Below are positions 26,385-34,573 of a stretch of DNA of 64,000 bases, in pieces; the first letter of the stretch is position 1; every line of letters starts with the position of its first letter. The notes beneath the pieces were generated by a model. That model was not told the origin of the DNA. It ran no database searches and worked only from the letters and a program-made list of their open reading frames with translations. A program made the position numbers and the translations under genes. This stretch comes from Symbioplanes lichenis (GTDB lineage: Bacteria > Actinomycetota > Actinomycetes > Mycobacteriales > Micromonosporaceae), in contig NZ_JAUZQD010000002.1 of assembly GCF_030709675.1 (NCBI RefSeq), positions 558,001-622,000 on the forward strand, read 5' to 3'.

Positions 26385-26534
26385 ATGCCCAGCAGCAACA
26401 GACCGCCGTCCTCCCTCCGCGGCGTCGTGGCCGGCCTCCAGAACATCGTGTCCCATGCCGACCACCCTGAGTCCGACAAGGTGCGTTCCCAGCTGGACGA
26501 GGCCGACAGCGACGAGAGCCTCGGCCGGCAATGA
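26385..26534 (+). CDS. Small hydrophilic protein of 49 residues, unknown function
   Basis: I do not recognise this protein. It begins MPSSNRPPSSLRGVVAG, continues LQNIVSHADHPESDKV and ends DEADSDESLGRQ. It is basic at the N-terminus, possibly helical in the middle and very acidic at the C-terminus, with no Cys. Support for it being real: GAAGGAAAGG at proper spacing before the ATG, and almost every codon ends in G or C, unlike the flanking noncoding DNA. Placed between a GT-like gene and the cysteine-type adenylation gene, it could be a small accessory protein or a precursor/scaffold peptide. Confidence 0.6.
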   Translation: MPSSNRPPSSLRGVVAGLQNIVSHADHPESDKVRSQLDEADSDESLGRQ

Positions 26535-27125
26535 CACCGGCGCAGCCGAGGCGCCGGCCCTCACGACTCTGTCCGTGTCGACGACGGTGATCCACGCACG
26601 GAGACCAGCGCCACCCACCTCTGTGGTTCAGAGAGGCTGTGGCGGACCGGCCGATGGACGACCGGACGACTCGGTGTCGTCCCGATCGTCCTCCGCGGAC
26701 ACGATGGGTTCATCTTCGCCGGTGTGGGACGACGACGGGACAGCCGAGTCGGTGAGCCGGCGCCGCGTCAGCATGAAAGTCCACTCCGGACCAAGGAACC
26801 AGTCAAGATCATTCAAGACGATTTTCCCGTCTGGACGGTCAGCGTGGCCGACTGCTGAAGTCAGCAAACAGCATTGCCCCCGCCGTGTAAACATCCGCAC
26901 ACACCTCGGCGGCATCACCGCAATGCTGTCCCTGGGCGGCCGGATGCTGCCTCCGATCGATGTCTCAGCATGTCGTGCACCTCGACAGTCCGCGACGATC
27001 ATGGCGCTCTCCCGCCTGAGACGCCGACGAAACCCCAGGTCGAGACGTTGGTCCCGCCGCTGTCGTCCCTGTGCACTTTGACTGTGGGCAGTCTCCGCGA
27101 TCACAACAGTGAGAGAGGCATCGCT
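26535..27125. other. Intergenic region upstream of the Cy/A gene
   Basis: No confident gene. On the minus strand a 62-codon frame (TTG 26816 down to 26628) starts NDLDWFLGPEWTF and has moderately high third-position GC but no ribosome site; it may be a small protein or chance. On the plus strand, frame stays open into the 27126 gene, but its codon content before 27126 is not protein-like. The promoter for 27126 should lie here. Confidence 0.3.
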
Positions 27126-29333
27126 GTGGATTCACCCCTCCAATTACCGAAAGCCCGTCACGTGTCGGAGCCGCCGGTGACCCGTTCCCAACATTGCCAC
27201 GAGGTCGCAGAGTCGGCGTGCGAATCCCTGGTCGCTTTGGCGGATCGCACAGGCGTCTCGCCGGCGGCACTCCTGGTGCAGGCCTTCGGCGATGTCTTGT
27301 CACTGTGGAGCTCCCGGCCACGCTTCGTCGTGTCCTACCGGGACCTGACGGACCCCGGCTCACGGCCGCAGCCGCTGGTCATCGACTCGGATGTCCGATC
27401 ACCGTTCCTGTCACGGTCCCGCGACCTCGACCGGCGGATGCACCAGGGCGACGGTCATTCCCGCGCGAGCGCGGAACCTGCGGTTCCCGATGTCCTGATC
27501 ACCTGGCGGACCGGCAACGCCGATGAGAATTCGGCGGAACGGGAATACCCGGCCTGCGACGCGGACGCCGGCCATGAATCCGGGACCGACACCCGGCCCG
27601 GCCTCGAATGTGCTCTCGATGCGGGGGTCAGCGGCCTCACCGTGCTCCTCACCTCCCGTGAGGGTCTGTTCATTCCGCGGCTCGCCGAGGACGTACTGGC
27701 GAGCCTCCGGGATGTGCTGACGCAACTCGTCGAGCACAGCGAGGCCAGGGCCAGGCTGCCGCAACGCCAGGAGTACGCCCGGCGGCAGGTCAATGACACC
27801 TGCAAAGAGGTACCCGGTGGCCTGCTGCACCACCGGTTCTGGGAAGTGGCACGCCGGGTACCGGAGCGGTCGGCCGTCATCGCCCAAGGCCGAAGCGTGA
27901 GTTACGGCCAGCTCCAGGCGGCGTCGTCGGCCCTGGCCGACCGGCTCCAGGGCCTGGACGCGGCCCCGAACACTCTGGTGGCGATCGTTCTTGGCAAAGG
28001 CTGGAAGCAGGCCGTGGCGACCATCGGCATTCTCGAGTCCGGCGCGGCGTACGTGCCGGTCGATCCGGATCTCCCGCCGGCACGGTTCCATCACCTTCTC
28101 CGCCACGCGGCCGTGTCGATCGCGGTCACCGATCAGGACTCGGCCGCCGGGCTGGAGTGGCCGGACGGCATCGAAGTCGTCGTCTTGGACGAAGGCCTGC
28201 CGACCGAGCCGGCCCGCGCGGCGCCGCGACACGTGCAGGACGTCTCCGACCTCGCCTACGTCATCTACACCTCCGGGTCGACCGGTGAGCCGAAGGGCGT
28301 GATGATCGATCATCGTGGGGCGACGGGCACGGTGTCGGACGTCAACGACCGGTTCCGGGTCAGTGCGGACGACCGAGTCCTGGCGATGACCCCGCTGAGC
28401 TTCGACCTGTCGGTGTACGACCTGTTCGGACCGCTCAGTGTCGGTGGAACCCTGGTGATGCCCGATCCCGGCGCCGACAAAGCGCCCTGGCACTGGGCCG
28501 ACCTGATCCGTGAGCACAGAGTGACGCTGTGGAACTCGGTCCCCGCGATGATGGAAATGCTGACCGGCTACACGCTCGCGCTCCGGGGCCGGTTGCCCGA
28601 GTCGCTGCGGCTCTTGTTACTCAGCGGAGACTGGATCCCGGTCACTCTCCCGAAACGCATCCGGGCGCTGGCGTCACAAGACCTTCAGATCGTCAGTCTC
28701 GGAGGTGCGACAGAAGCCTCCATCTGGTCGGTCTTCCACCCCATCGGCGATGTGGACGAAACTCTGCCGAGCATCCCGTACGGCAAGCCACTGACGAACC
28801 AATGGTTTGACGTACTGGACTGTCACCTGCGACAGCGCCCGGAATGGGTGGCAGGCGACCTCTATGTCGGCGGTTCCGGGGTAGCGCTGGGGTATTGGCG
28901 CGACGAGGAGAAGACCCAGGCCGCGTTCATCGTCCACCCGCATACCGGGCAACGCATGTACCGCCTGGGCGACCTCGCCCGATATCTGCCCGACGGAAAT
29001 CTCGAGTTCCTGGGCCGCAACGACTTCCAGGTCAAGATCAACGGCTTCCGCGTCGAACTCGGCGAGATCGAGGCGACCCTGCTCGCACACCCGCACGTGA
29101 CGGCGGCCGTCACTGTCGCGCACGGTGACCCGCAGAACGGGAAACGGCTCGTCGCCTACGTGGTGGCCGCGGCCGGCGGCCTGGTCCAGGACATTCGCGC
29201 CTTTCTGACCGGCAAGCTGCCGGCCCACATGGTTCCCGCTGACGTGATCCTGCTGGACGCCCTGCCCTTGACCAGGAACGGCAAAGTTGACCGGCAGGCG
29301 CTCCCGCCACCTTCGCGGAGCCGTCAACGGTGA
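27126..29333 (+). CDS. Truncated heterocyclization domain fused to cysteine-type adenylation domain
   Basis: A 735-residue protein. Residues 1 to about 235 resemble the C-terminal lobe of an NRPS cyclization domain, ending with the typical linker NDTCKEVPGGLLHHRFWE; the N-terminal lobe with the DxxxxD motif is missing. The A domain follows: YTSGSTGEPKG near 381, LSFDLSVYDLFG near 424, SLGGATEAS near 525, and the NGKVDR lysine near the end. Specificity positions read D-L-Y-N-L-S-L-I-W-K, the known cysteine code. There is no PCP, so it loads a separate carrier. GTG 27126 is preceded by GAGAGG. It pairs with the condensation protein 45 bases downstream. Confidence 0.88.
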   Translation: MDSPLQLPKARHVSEPPVTRSQHCHEVAESACESLVALADRTGVSPAALLVQAFGDVLSLWSSRPRFVVSYRDLTDPGSRPQPLVIDSDVRSPFLSRSRDLDRRMHQGDGHSRASAEPAVPDVLITWRTGNADENSAEREYPACDADAGHESGTDTRPGLECALDAGVSGLTVLLTSREGLFIPRLAEDVLASLRDVLTQLVEHSEARARLPQRQEYARRQVNDTCKEVPGGLLHHRFWEVARRVPERSAVIAQGRSVSYGQLQAASSALADRLQGLDAAPNTLVAIVLGKGWKQAVATIGILESGAAYVPVDPDLPPARFHHLLRHAAVSIAVTDQDSAAGLEWPDGIEVVVLDEGLPTEPARAAPRHVQDVSDLAYVIYTSGSTGEPKGVMIDHRGATGTVSDVNDRFRVSADDRVLAMTPLSFDLSVYDLFGPLSVGGTLVMPDPGADKAPWHWADLIREHRVTLWNSVPAMMEMLTGYTLALRGRLPESLRLLLLSGDWIPVTLPKRIRALASQDLQIVSLGGATEASIWSVFHPIGDVDETLPSIPYGKPLTNQWFDVLDCHLRQRPEWVAGDLYVGGSGVALGYWRDEEKTQAAFIVHPHTGQRMYRLGDLARYLPDGNLEFLGRNDFQVKINGFRVELGEIEATLLAHPHVTAAVTVAHGDPQNGKRLVAYVVAAAGGLVQDIRAFLTGKLPAHMVPADVILLDALPLTRNGKVDRQALPPPSRSRQR

Positions 29334-29378
29334 GGAGCACGATCCAGGATCCCGGCGCACAGCGAGAAGGGGAGCACA

Positions 29379-30773
29379 ATGTCGTCAGGTTCGTCGAATT
29401 TCGCAATGGAACACCTACCGGTGTCACAGGGCGCCGGCGCCCCGCCGGCACCACTGACATTCGGGCAGCTGTCCGTCTTCCGAGTGATGCAGACCCTCCC
29501 GTTCGACCGGTGGCCGGAGACCTACCTGAGCCGCGTGCTGCGACTGCCTCGCGGCCGGCGCGACCAGGAGGTCGTGACCGCTCTCCAGATGGTGGCCAGC
29601 CGGCACGAGTCGGTCCGCACGCGCTTCGTCGACGACGTCCGGGGACCCACGCAGGAGGTACTCACCGCCGCGAGCCTCGACATCGTGCGGATCGACGAGC
29701 CCGGGTGCTCGGAAACTCACGCCAAGGAACTGACCGGACAGGCCGCAGGCCGGCGCTTCGACTGGGAAGCGGGATCGTGCTGGCGAGCGGTACTCATCTC
29801 CGACCTCGGTGAGCCGAAGTTCCTGGGTGTCGTCGTGGACCACATCGTCGCCGACGGCCCCGGCCTGCAGCGAATCGTCGGCGAGATCCGAGCCGTCCTG
29901 GGTGTCGGGAACAGCTCGGACGTGGCACTGCTCCGGTCGGAACCACCGCAGCCGCGGGAGCTGGCCGTGACTCAGCGGTCAGCGGCGTGGCGCGCCAGAC
30001 GCGACGCAGCGGTGCGGCGCGTCGATGATTTGCTGAAAGAGCTCTCGCCCGAGGTCTTCCCGAGTCCGGCCGCACCCCGCGAGGGCAGGATTGCCGCCGT
30101 TCTGACGTCGGAACAGAGCCGCCGTGCCCTGATCCGTGCCGCTCACCGGTTGGGCACGTCCCCCCACACCGTCATGTTGTGCCTGTACACCATCGCTGCT
30201 CGCGCGCTGTTCGAACGGGATGACCTCGCTCTGACGCTGCAGTCGGGGAACCGGGTTCAACCACGATGGCGTGGCATCGTCAGCTCGATGAACCAGTACT
30301 CCGCGCTGCCCGTTGCCCGCGTACCGCTGGAAGCCGGCATCACGGGCGTCGCCGCGGAGGTGAACCGGGCCGCCCTCACCGCCTATTCGCACGGTGCTTA
30401 CGACCTCGATGTCTTCCGGGAACGCGTTCTGCAGGCGCGAGGAACGGAACCGTCGTTCGACAACTTCTTCAACTTCCAAGGTCACGACCTCGAGCGACAT
30501 GACACACCTGAGGGCCCGTCCGACCCGTCCCGCACCGTGGTGCGGCAGGTCAGCTCCGCCCGGCAGACCGGGCCCCGGCTCGATCTCAAAGTGGGTGGCC
30601 GCGAAGCCCTGACGGTGAAACTCCGGGTCGATCCGGCTCTGCTCGGCCAGGAGCGGCTCGGCCGGCTCCTGATGTGGTTCGACTACGAGCTCCAGCAGCT
30701 TGCCGTCAGGGCCGACGTCCGAGCGGAGGCGGTTGTCGAACGGTGTCTCGGAGCGATCGGTGCTCGATCGTAG
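29379..30773 (+). CDS. Free-standing NRPS condensation-domain protein with DHxxxDG motif
   Basis: A 464-residue stand-alone condensation-superfamily protein. The core motif is VVDHIVADGPGL near residue 152; the catalytic second His and the Asp-Gly remain, and the first His is Asp. The later floor/latch segments LQSGNRVQPRW and MNQYSALPV are typical of C domains acting in trans. AGGGGAG precedes the ATG. It is the last recognisable gene of the cluster on the right. It may form the bond with cysteine activated by the upstream protein, substituting for the incomplete cyclization domain. Confidence 0.8.
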   Translation: MSSGSSNFAMEHLPVSQGAGAPPAPLTFGQLSVFRVMQTLPFDRWPETYLSRVLRLPRGRRDQEVVTALQMVASRHESVRTRFVDDVRGPTQEVLTAASLDIVRIDEPGCSETHAKELTGQAAGRRFDWEAGSCWRAVLISDLGEPKFLGVVVDHIVADGPGLQRIVGEIRAVLGVGNSSDVALLRSEPPQPRELAVTQRSAAWRARRDAAVRRVDDLLKELSPEVFPSPAAPREGRIAAVLTSEQSRRALIRAAHRLGTSPHTVMLCLYTIAARALFERDDLALTLQSGNRVQPRWRGIVSSMNQYSALPVARVPLEAGITGVAAEVNRAALTAYSHGAYDLDVFRERVLQARGTEPSFDNFFNFQGHDLERHDTPEGPSDPSRTVVRQVSSARQTGPRLDLKVGGREALTVKLRVDPALLGQERLGRLLMWFDYELQQLAVRADVRAEAVVERCLGAIGARS

Positions 30774-30879
30774 GACGATCGTCGCCAACGGCGGTTCGGT
30801 GTCGATCAGGCCGATGCGGTGACTTCGCTCGGCAGCACCGAGCGCGAACCGCTCGCCACCGTGCTCGTGGCCACCTGGT

Positions 30880-31314
30880 TCAGCCGCCGTCCGACGCGCG
30901 GGTCGTCAGCCGTCCGGTCACGCCGGTGACGGTGATCGGCCCGCCGGCGGACAGGTCCAGGTCGAGACCGTCCGGGACCTCTATCTCGTACGCGACGGAG
31001 CAGTTGATCGAAATGGTCACTCCCGTGCGCCGGCTGCACGAGGCGTCCACGATCAGCACGGTGTCCTCCCGGCGGTCGCGGAGCTGCGGGCGGCTCGTGG
31101 TCCACTCGGCGTGGTGGTGCACGACGAGCGCCGGCCGGCCGCCGCGTACGGTGATCGGCCCGGCCGGGTTGGAGACCACGAGGCGGGCGACCCCGGCGTG
31201 CCGCTCGGCGCCGTCCGCACTCCGCCCGTTGATCATGGTGATGGCCGTCGTGCCGCCGATCAGCAGCACCACCCCGGCGTACAGCGATCCGCCGATTCGC
31301 CAGCGCCGGCTCAC
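30880..31314 (-). CDS. Small membrane-anchored protein with adhesin-like beta repeats (DUF4097-like)
   Basis: A 144-residue protein with one N-terminal membrane segment (GSLYAGVVLLIGG) and a C-terminal beta-rich part with repeats such as NPAGPITVRGG and SAGGPITVTGVTG, the pattern of DUF4097-type proteins. GTG 31314 overlaps the response-regulator stop and is preceded by GGAGGAGGG. It forms an operon with a histidine kinase and its regulator, so it may report envelope state or be a target of the system. Confidence 0.65.
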   Translation of the reverse strand: MSRRWRIGGSLYAGVVLLIGGTTAITMINGRSADGAERHAGVARLVVSNPAGPITVRGGRPALVVHHHAEWTTSRPQLRDRREDTVLIVDASCSRRTGVTISINCSVAYEIEVPDGLDLDLSAGGPITVTGVTGRLTTRASDGG

Positions 31315-31958
31315 CGGCCCTCCTCCAAGTAGCGCAGCACGGCCAGCACCCGGCGATGGTCGGCACCGGCCGGGGCCAGGCCGAGCTTGCCGAAGATGCT
31401 GGTCACGTGTTTCTCCACGGCGTGCCCGCTGACCCCCAGAGCGTCGGCGATCGCGGCGTTGGAGCGGCCCTCGGCCATGGTGGCGAGCACCTCCGTCTCG
31501 CGGGTGGTGAGCCGCCCCAGCGGGCTGACGCGGCGGCGGGCGAGCAGCTGGGCCACCACCTCCGGGTCGAGCGCGGTGCCGCCGCCGGCGACCCGGCGCA
31601 GCGCCTCGAGGAACTCCTCGACGTCGGCGACCCGGTCCTTCAACAGGTAGCCGAGCCCACCCGCCGGCCGGGTCAGCAGTTCGACGGCGTAGCGCTCCTC
31701 GACGTACTGGGACAGCAGCAGAACAGCGACATCCGGCCACCGCTCCTTGATCACCAGGGCCGCCCGGACGCCCTCGTCGCTGAAATCGGGCGGCAGCCGC
31801 ACGTCCAGCAACGCGAGGTCGGGCCGCTCCCGTTCGACGGCCAGCAGCGCCTCGGCCGCGCCGGCCACGGCGGCGACCACCTCGATGCCGTCGCCGGTGA
31901 GCAGTTCGACCAGCCCGGCTCGCAGCAGCACCGAGTCCTCGGCCATCACGACCCGCAC
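31311..31958 (-). CDS. NarL/LuxR-type response regulator
   Basis: A 215-residue two-domain regulator. The receiver has phospho-acceptor Asp52 in LALLDVRLPP and Lys in the YLLKDR motif near 107; the C-terminal LuxR helix-turn-helix has LTTRETEVLATMAEG and VEKHVTSIFGKLGLA. It starts with GTG, overlapping the kinase stop by 13 bases. It acts with the kinase encoded just upstream; targets are unknown. Confidence 0.92.
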   Translation of the reverse strand: MRVVMAEDSVLLRAGLVELLTGDGIEVVAAVAGAAEALLAVERERPDLALLDVRLPPDFSDEGVRAALVIKERWPDVAVLLLSQYVEERYAVELLTRPAGGLGYLLKDRVADVEEFLEALRRVAGGGTALDPEVVAQLLARRRVSPLGRLTTRETEVLATMAEGRSNAAIADALGVSGHAVEKHVTSIFGKLGLAPAGADHRRVLAVLRYLEEGR

Positions 31959-32992
31959 GGCAGCACCACCTCCACCAGAGTCGGCCCGCCGGGCGGGCTC
32001 TCGATCCGCAGCCGGCCGTCGACCGAGCCGGCCCGCTGGGCCAGGCCGCGCAGACCCCCGCCGGGCCGGTCGGTCGCGCCGCCCGCACCGTCGTCGAGCA
32101 CGGTGAGCCGCAGCATGTCCCGCGCGCGGACCACGGCCACCTCGACCCTGGTCGCGCGCGCGTGGCGGGTCACGTTCGTCAGTGCCTCGGCGACCACGAA
32201 GTAGGCGATCGCCTCGATCTCCGGCGGGCAGCGCCGGGCCACGTCGACACGCAGGTCCACCGGGTGCGGCTGCCTGGCCACCAGCCCGGAGAGGGCCGCG
32301 TCCAGCCCGCGGTCGGTCAGCACGGCCGGGTGCAGTCCGCGGACGAGGTCGCGCAGCTCGGCCAACGCCGCCTTGGCCTGCGCGTGCGCCTCACCGACCG
32401 AGTCCCGGGCCGGACCCGCCGGAAGGGCGGCGCGGGTCAGGCCCAGCTTCAGGGCCAGCGCGACCAGGCGCTGCTGGGCGCCGTCGTGCAGGTCACGCTC
32501 GATCCGGCGGCGCTCGGCGTCGGCCGCGGCGACCGTGTCCGCCCGGGCCCGGGCCAGCTCCCGCAGGCGGGCGGTCAGCGCCTCGGTGACATCGGGACCG
32601 AGGAGACGGCGAGCCAGCACCACATCGAGCCGGGCGAGCCCCCGGGCGGCGAGGGCCGCCGCGGCCGGCACGCCGGCCGCCGCCGGGATCAGCGCGGGCC
32701 GCTGGACCGCGGCGACGAGCAGACCGATACCGGCCGACCAGGCCCCCGCCACGACGGCGAAGGCGATCAGGTTGTACGGCAGGGCGATCAGGTGGTACGC
32801 GATCTGCTTGCGCGCCGCCGCGCCCTCGTCGACGGTGACGCCGAGCAGGGCGGAGAACCGGGCCCGCTGGGCCGAGCTCCGCCACGCCACGGTCCGTCCC
32901 CGCGCCGGGGCCACCAGCACCACGACACCGAGCAGCGCGACCGGGAGCCCGGTCAGCGTGTGCACCGTGGCCCGCCAGACACCGCGCTTCAT
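31946..32992 (-). CDS. NarL-family sensor histidine kinase
   Basis: A 348-residue kinase of the HisKA_3 family. The N-terminal part has several hydrophobic segments (sensor-like membrane domain). The phospho-acceptor His is in RRIERDLHDGAQQRLVAL and the ATPase region has NVTRHARA and DDGAGG. ATG 32992 is chosen at the start of the first membrane segment; an in-frame GTG at 33067 would add a soluble stretch. No strong ribosome site is seen for either. Divergent from the M1 peptidase gene. Confidence 0.9.
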   Translation of the reverse strand: MKRGVWRATVHTLTGLPVALLGVVVLVAPARGRTVAWRSSAQRARFSALLGVTVDEGAAARKQIAYHLIALPYNLIAFAVVAGAWSAGIGLLVAAVQRPALIPAAAGVPAAAALAARGLARLDVVLARRLLGPDVTEALTARLRELARARADTVAAADAERRRIERDLHDGAQQRLVALALKLGLTRAALPAGPARDSVGEAHAQAKAALAELRDLVRGLHPAVLTDRGLDAALSGLVARQPHPVDLRVDVARRCPPEIEAIAYFVVAEALTNVTRHARATRVEVAVVRARDMLRLTVLDDGAGGATDRPGGGLRGLAQRAGSVDGRLRIESPPGGPTLVEVVLPCGS

Positions 32993-33106
32993 CGCCGTCG
33001 ATGGTAAGGCCGTCCCTACCCCGCGGGTAAGGCCCGCCGGGTTCTCCCGCGCCGCCCGCTCCCCCACGCTGGAGCGGTCCTGTCATCGACCTCTCTGGAG
33101 CATCCG

Positions 33107-34573
33107 ATGTGGCTCACCACCACGCTGATCACGGCTGTCCTCGCCGCGACCCCCGGCTCGGCCGGGCTGGGCGACCGGCTGTATCCGTTGCTCGGCAACG
33201 GCGGATACGACGTGCGGAACTACGAACTGACGCTGTTCCACGCCCGCACGGACCCGAAGCAGACCGTCTCCGGCACCGTCACCCTCACCGCCGTCGCCAC
33301 CCAGAACCTGTCCCGCCTCGACCTCGACTTCTCCGGCGACGCGGTCGGCGGGGTGTCGGTGGAGGGGCGTCCGGCGGCGTTCACCCGCGACGGCGCCGAG
33401 CTGATCGTCACACCCGGGCGCCGGCTGCCGGCCGGGCACCGTTTCACCCTGACAGTCACCGGTTTCACCGCCACGCCGACGGTGCCGGTCCCCGCCTCCG
33501 ACGAGATGATGGGCTTCCTCACCACGCCCGACGGCACCGTGCTGGCCGGGCAGCCGACCGCCGCGCAGGAGCTGTTCCCGGGCAACAACCATCCCCGGGA
33601 CAAGGCGACCTGGACGATCGCCCTCACGCATCCGGCCGGCTGGACCGCCACGGCCAGCGGCGTGCGTACCGGCACGCGCACCGAAGGCGGCTACGTCACC
33701 GACACCTTCCGCGAGGCGAATCCCATGGCCACCGAGCTGGTGCAGGTGGCGGTCGGCGACTTCGCCGTCCGGGACCGCCGCCCCGCCGGATCCACCCCGA
33801 TCCGCGACGTGGTGCCCCGTCGTCTGGCCGGGCAGCTGCTGCCCCGCCTCGAGCAGGAGCGCGAACAGCTGACGTGGATGGAGGGCAAGGTCGGCCCGTA
33901 CCCGTTCGACACCTACGGCTCCCTGGTCGTCGACGCCGAGCTGGGCGGCGGCCTGGAGACCCAGACCTTGTCGCTGTACGACACCGGCCTGTTCACCGAG
34001 TCCGATGCCATGGGCGTCAGCCAGCTGATGACCCACGAGGTGGCGCATCAATGGTTCGGCGACAGCGTCTCGCCGTGGTCGTGGGAGGACGTCTGGCTGA
34101 ACGAGGGACACGCGCACTACTACGAGTTGCTGCACGCGGAGGAGACCGGCACGTTCGGCGTCTACGGTGGCCTGCCCGACCGGGCGGCCTACTTCGCCGC
34201 GATCCACCGGATGAGCGACCAGCTGCGCGCCGAGAACGGTCCGGTGGGCGCGCCCCGGGACGGCGACGAGTTCTTCCACGTCTTCAACCCGAACGTCTAC
34301 CAGGGCGGAGCCTTGGTCCTGTACGCCCTGGAGAAGAAGCTCGGCGCGGCGAGATTCAACCGGCTGGAGCGGGAGTGGGTCACGCAGTACCGCGGCCGGT
34401 CGGCCTCGACCCGGGACTTCATCGCCCTGGCGTCCCGTGTCGCCGGGCAGGACCTGACCCGCTTCCTGAACGACTGGCTCTACGGCGAGACCACCCCGCC
34501 GCTTCCCGCCGGCCCCACGAAGGCTGGGATCGGCGGGGAGCGGCCGCTCGGCGGCGAGATCAGCCGCCGGTGA
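33107..34573 (+). CDS. Secreted M1-family metallopeptidase
   Basis: A 488-residue zinc aminopeptidase-like enzyme with a short N-terminal signal peptide. The exopeptidase-type loop reads GGLETQTLS near 282, and the zinc site is HEVAHQWFG near 311 with the second Glu in WLNEGHAHYY. It ends soon after the catalytic domain, as in short bacterial M1 proteins. GGAGCATCCG precedes the ATG. It is convergent with the VanY-like gene, overlapping by 14 bases. Confidence 0.9.
   Translation: MWLTTTLITAVLAATPGSAGLGDRLYPLLGNGGYDVRNYELTLFHARTDPKQTVSGTVTLTAVATQNLSRLDLDFSGDAVGGVSVEGRPAAFTRDGAELIVTPGRRLPAGHRFTLTVTGFTATPTVPVPASDEMMGFLTTPDGTVLAGQPTAAQELFPGNNHPRDKATWTIALTHPAGWTATASGVRTGTRTEGGYVTDTFREANPMATELVQVAVGDFAVRDRRPAGSTPIRDVVPRRLAGQLLPRLEQEREQLTWMEGKVGPYPFDTYGSLVVDAELGGGLETQTLSLYDTGLFTESDAMGVSQLMTHEVAHQWFGDSVSPWSWEDVWLNEGHAHYYELLHAEETGTFGVYGGLPDRAAYFAAIHRMSDQLRAENGPVGAPRDGDEFFHVFNPNVYQGGALVLYALEKKLGAARFNRLEREWVTQYRGRSASTRDFIALASRVAGQDLTRFLNDWLYGETTPPLPAGPTKAGIGGERPLGGEISRR

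Noticed and set aside
27126..27830. Complete heterocyclization domain in the cysteine A protein
   Set aside because: The DxxxxD lobe is not found in this frame or in the 600 bases upstream, so only a C-terminal remnant is claimed.
30765..30781. CGATCG-TAGGA-CGATCG as a terminator of the cluster
   Set aside because: The stem is only 6 bp, overlaps the stop codon and has no T-tract; too weak to call.
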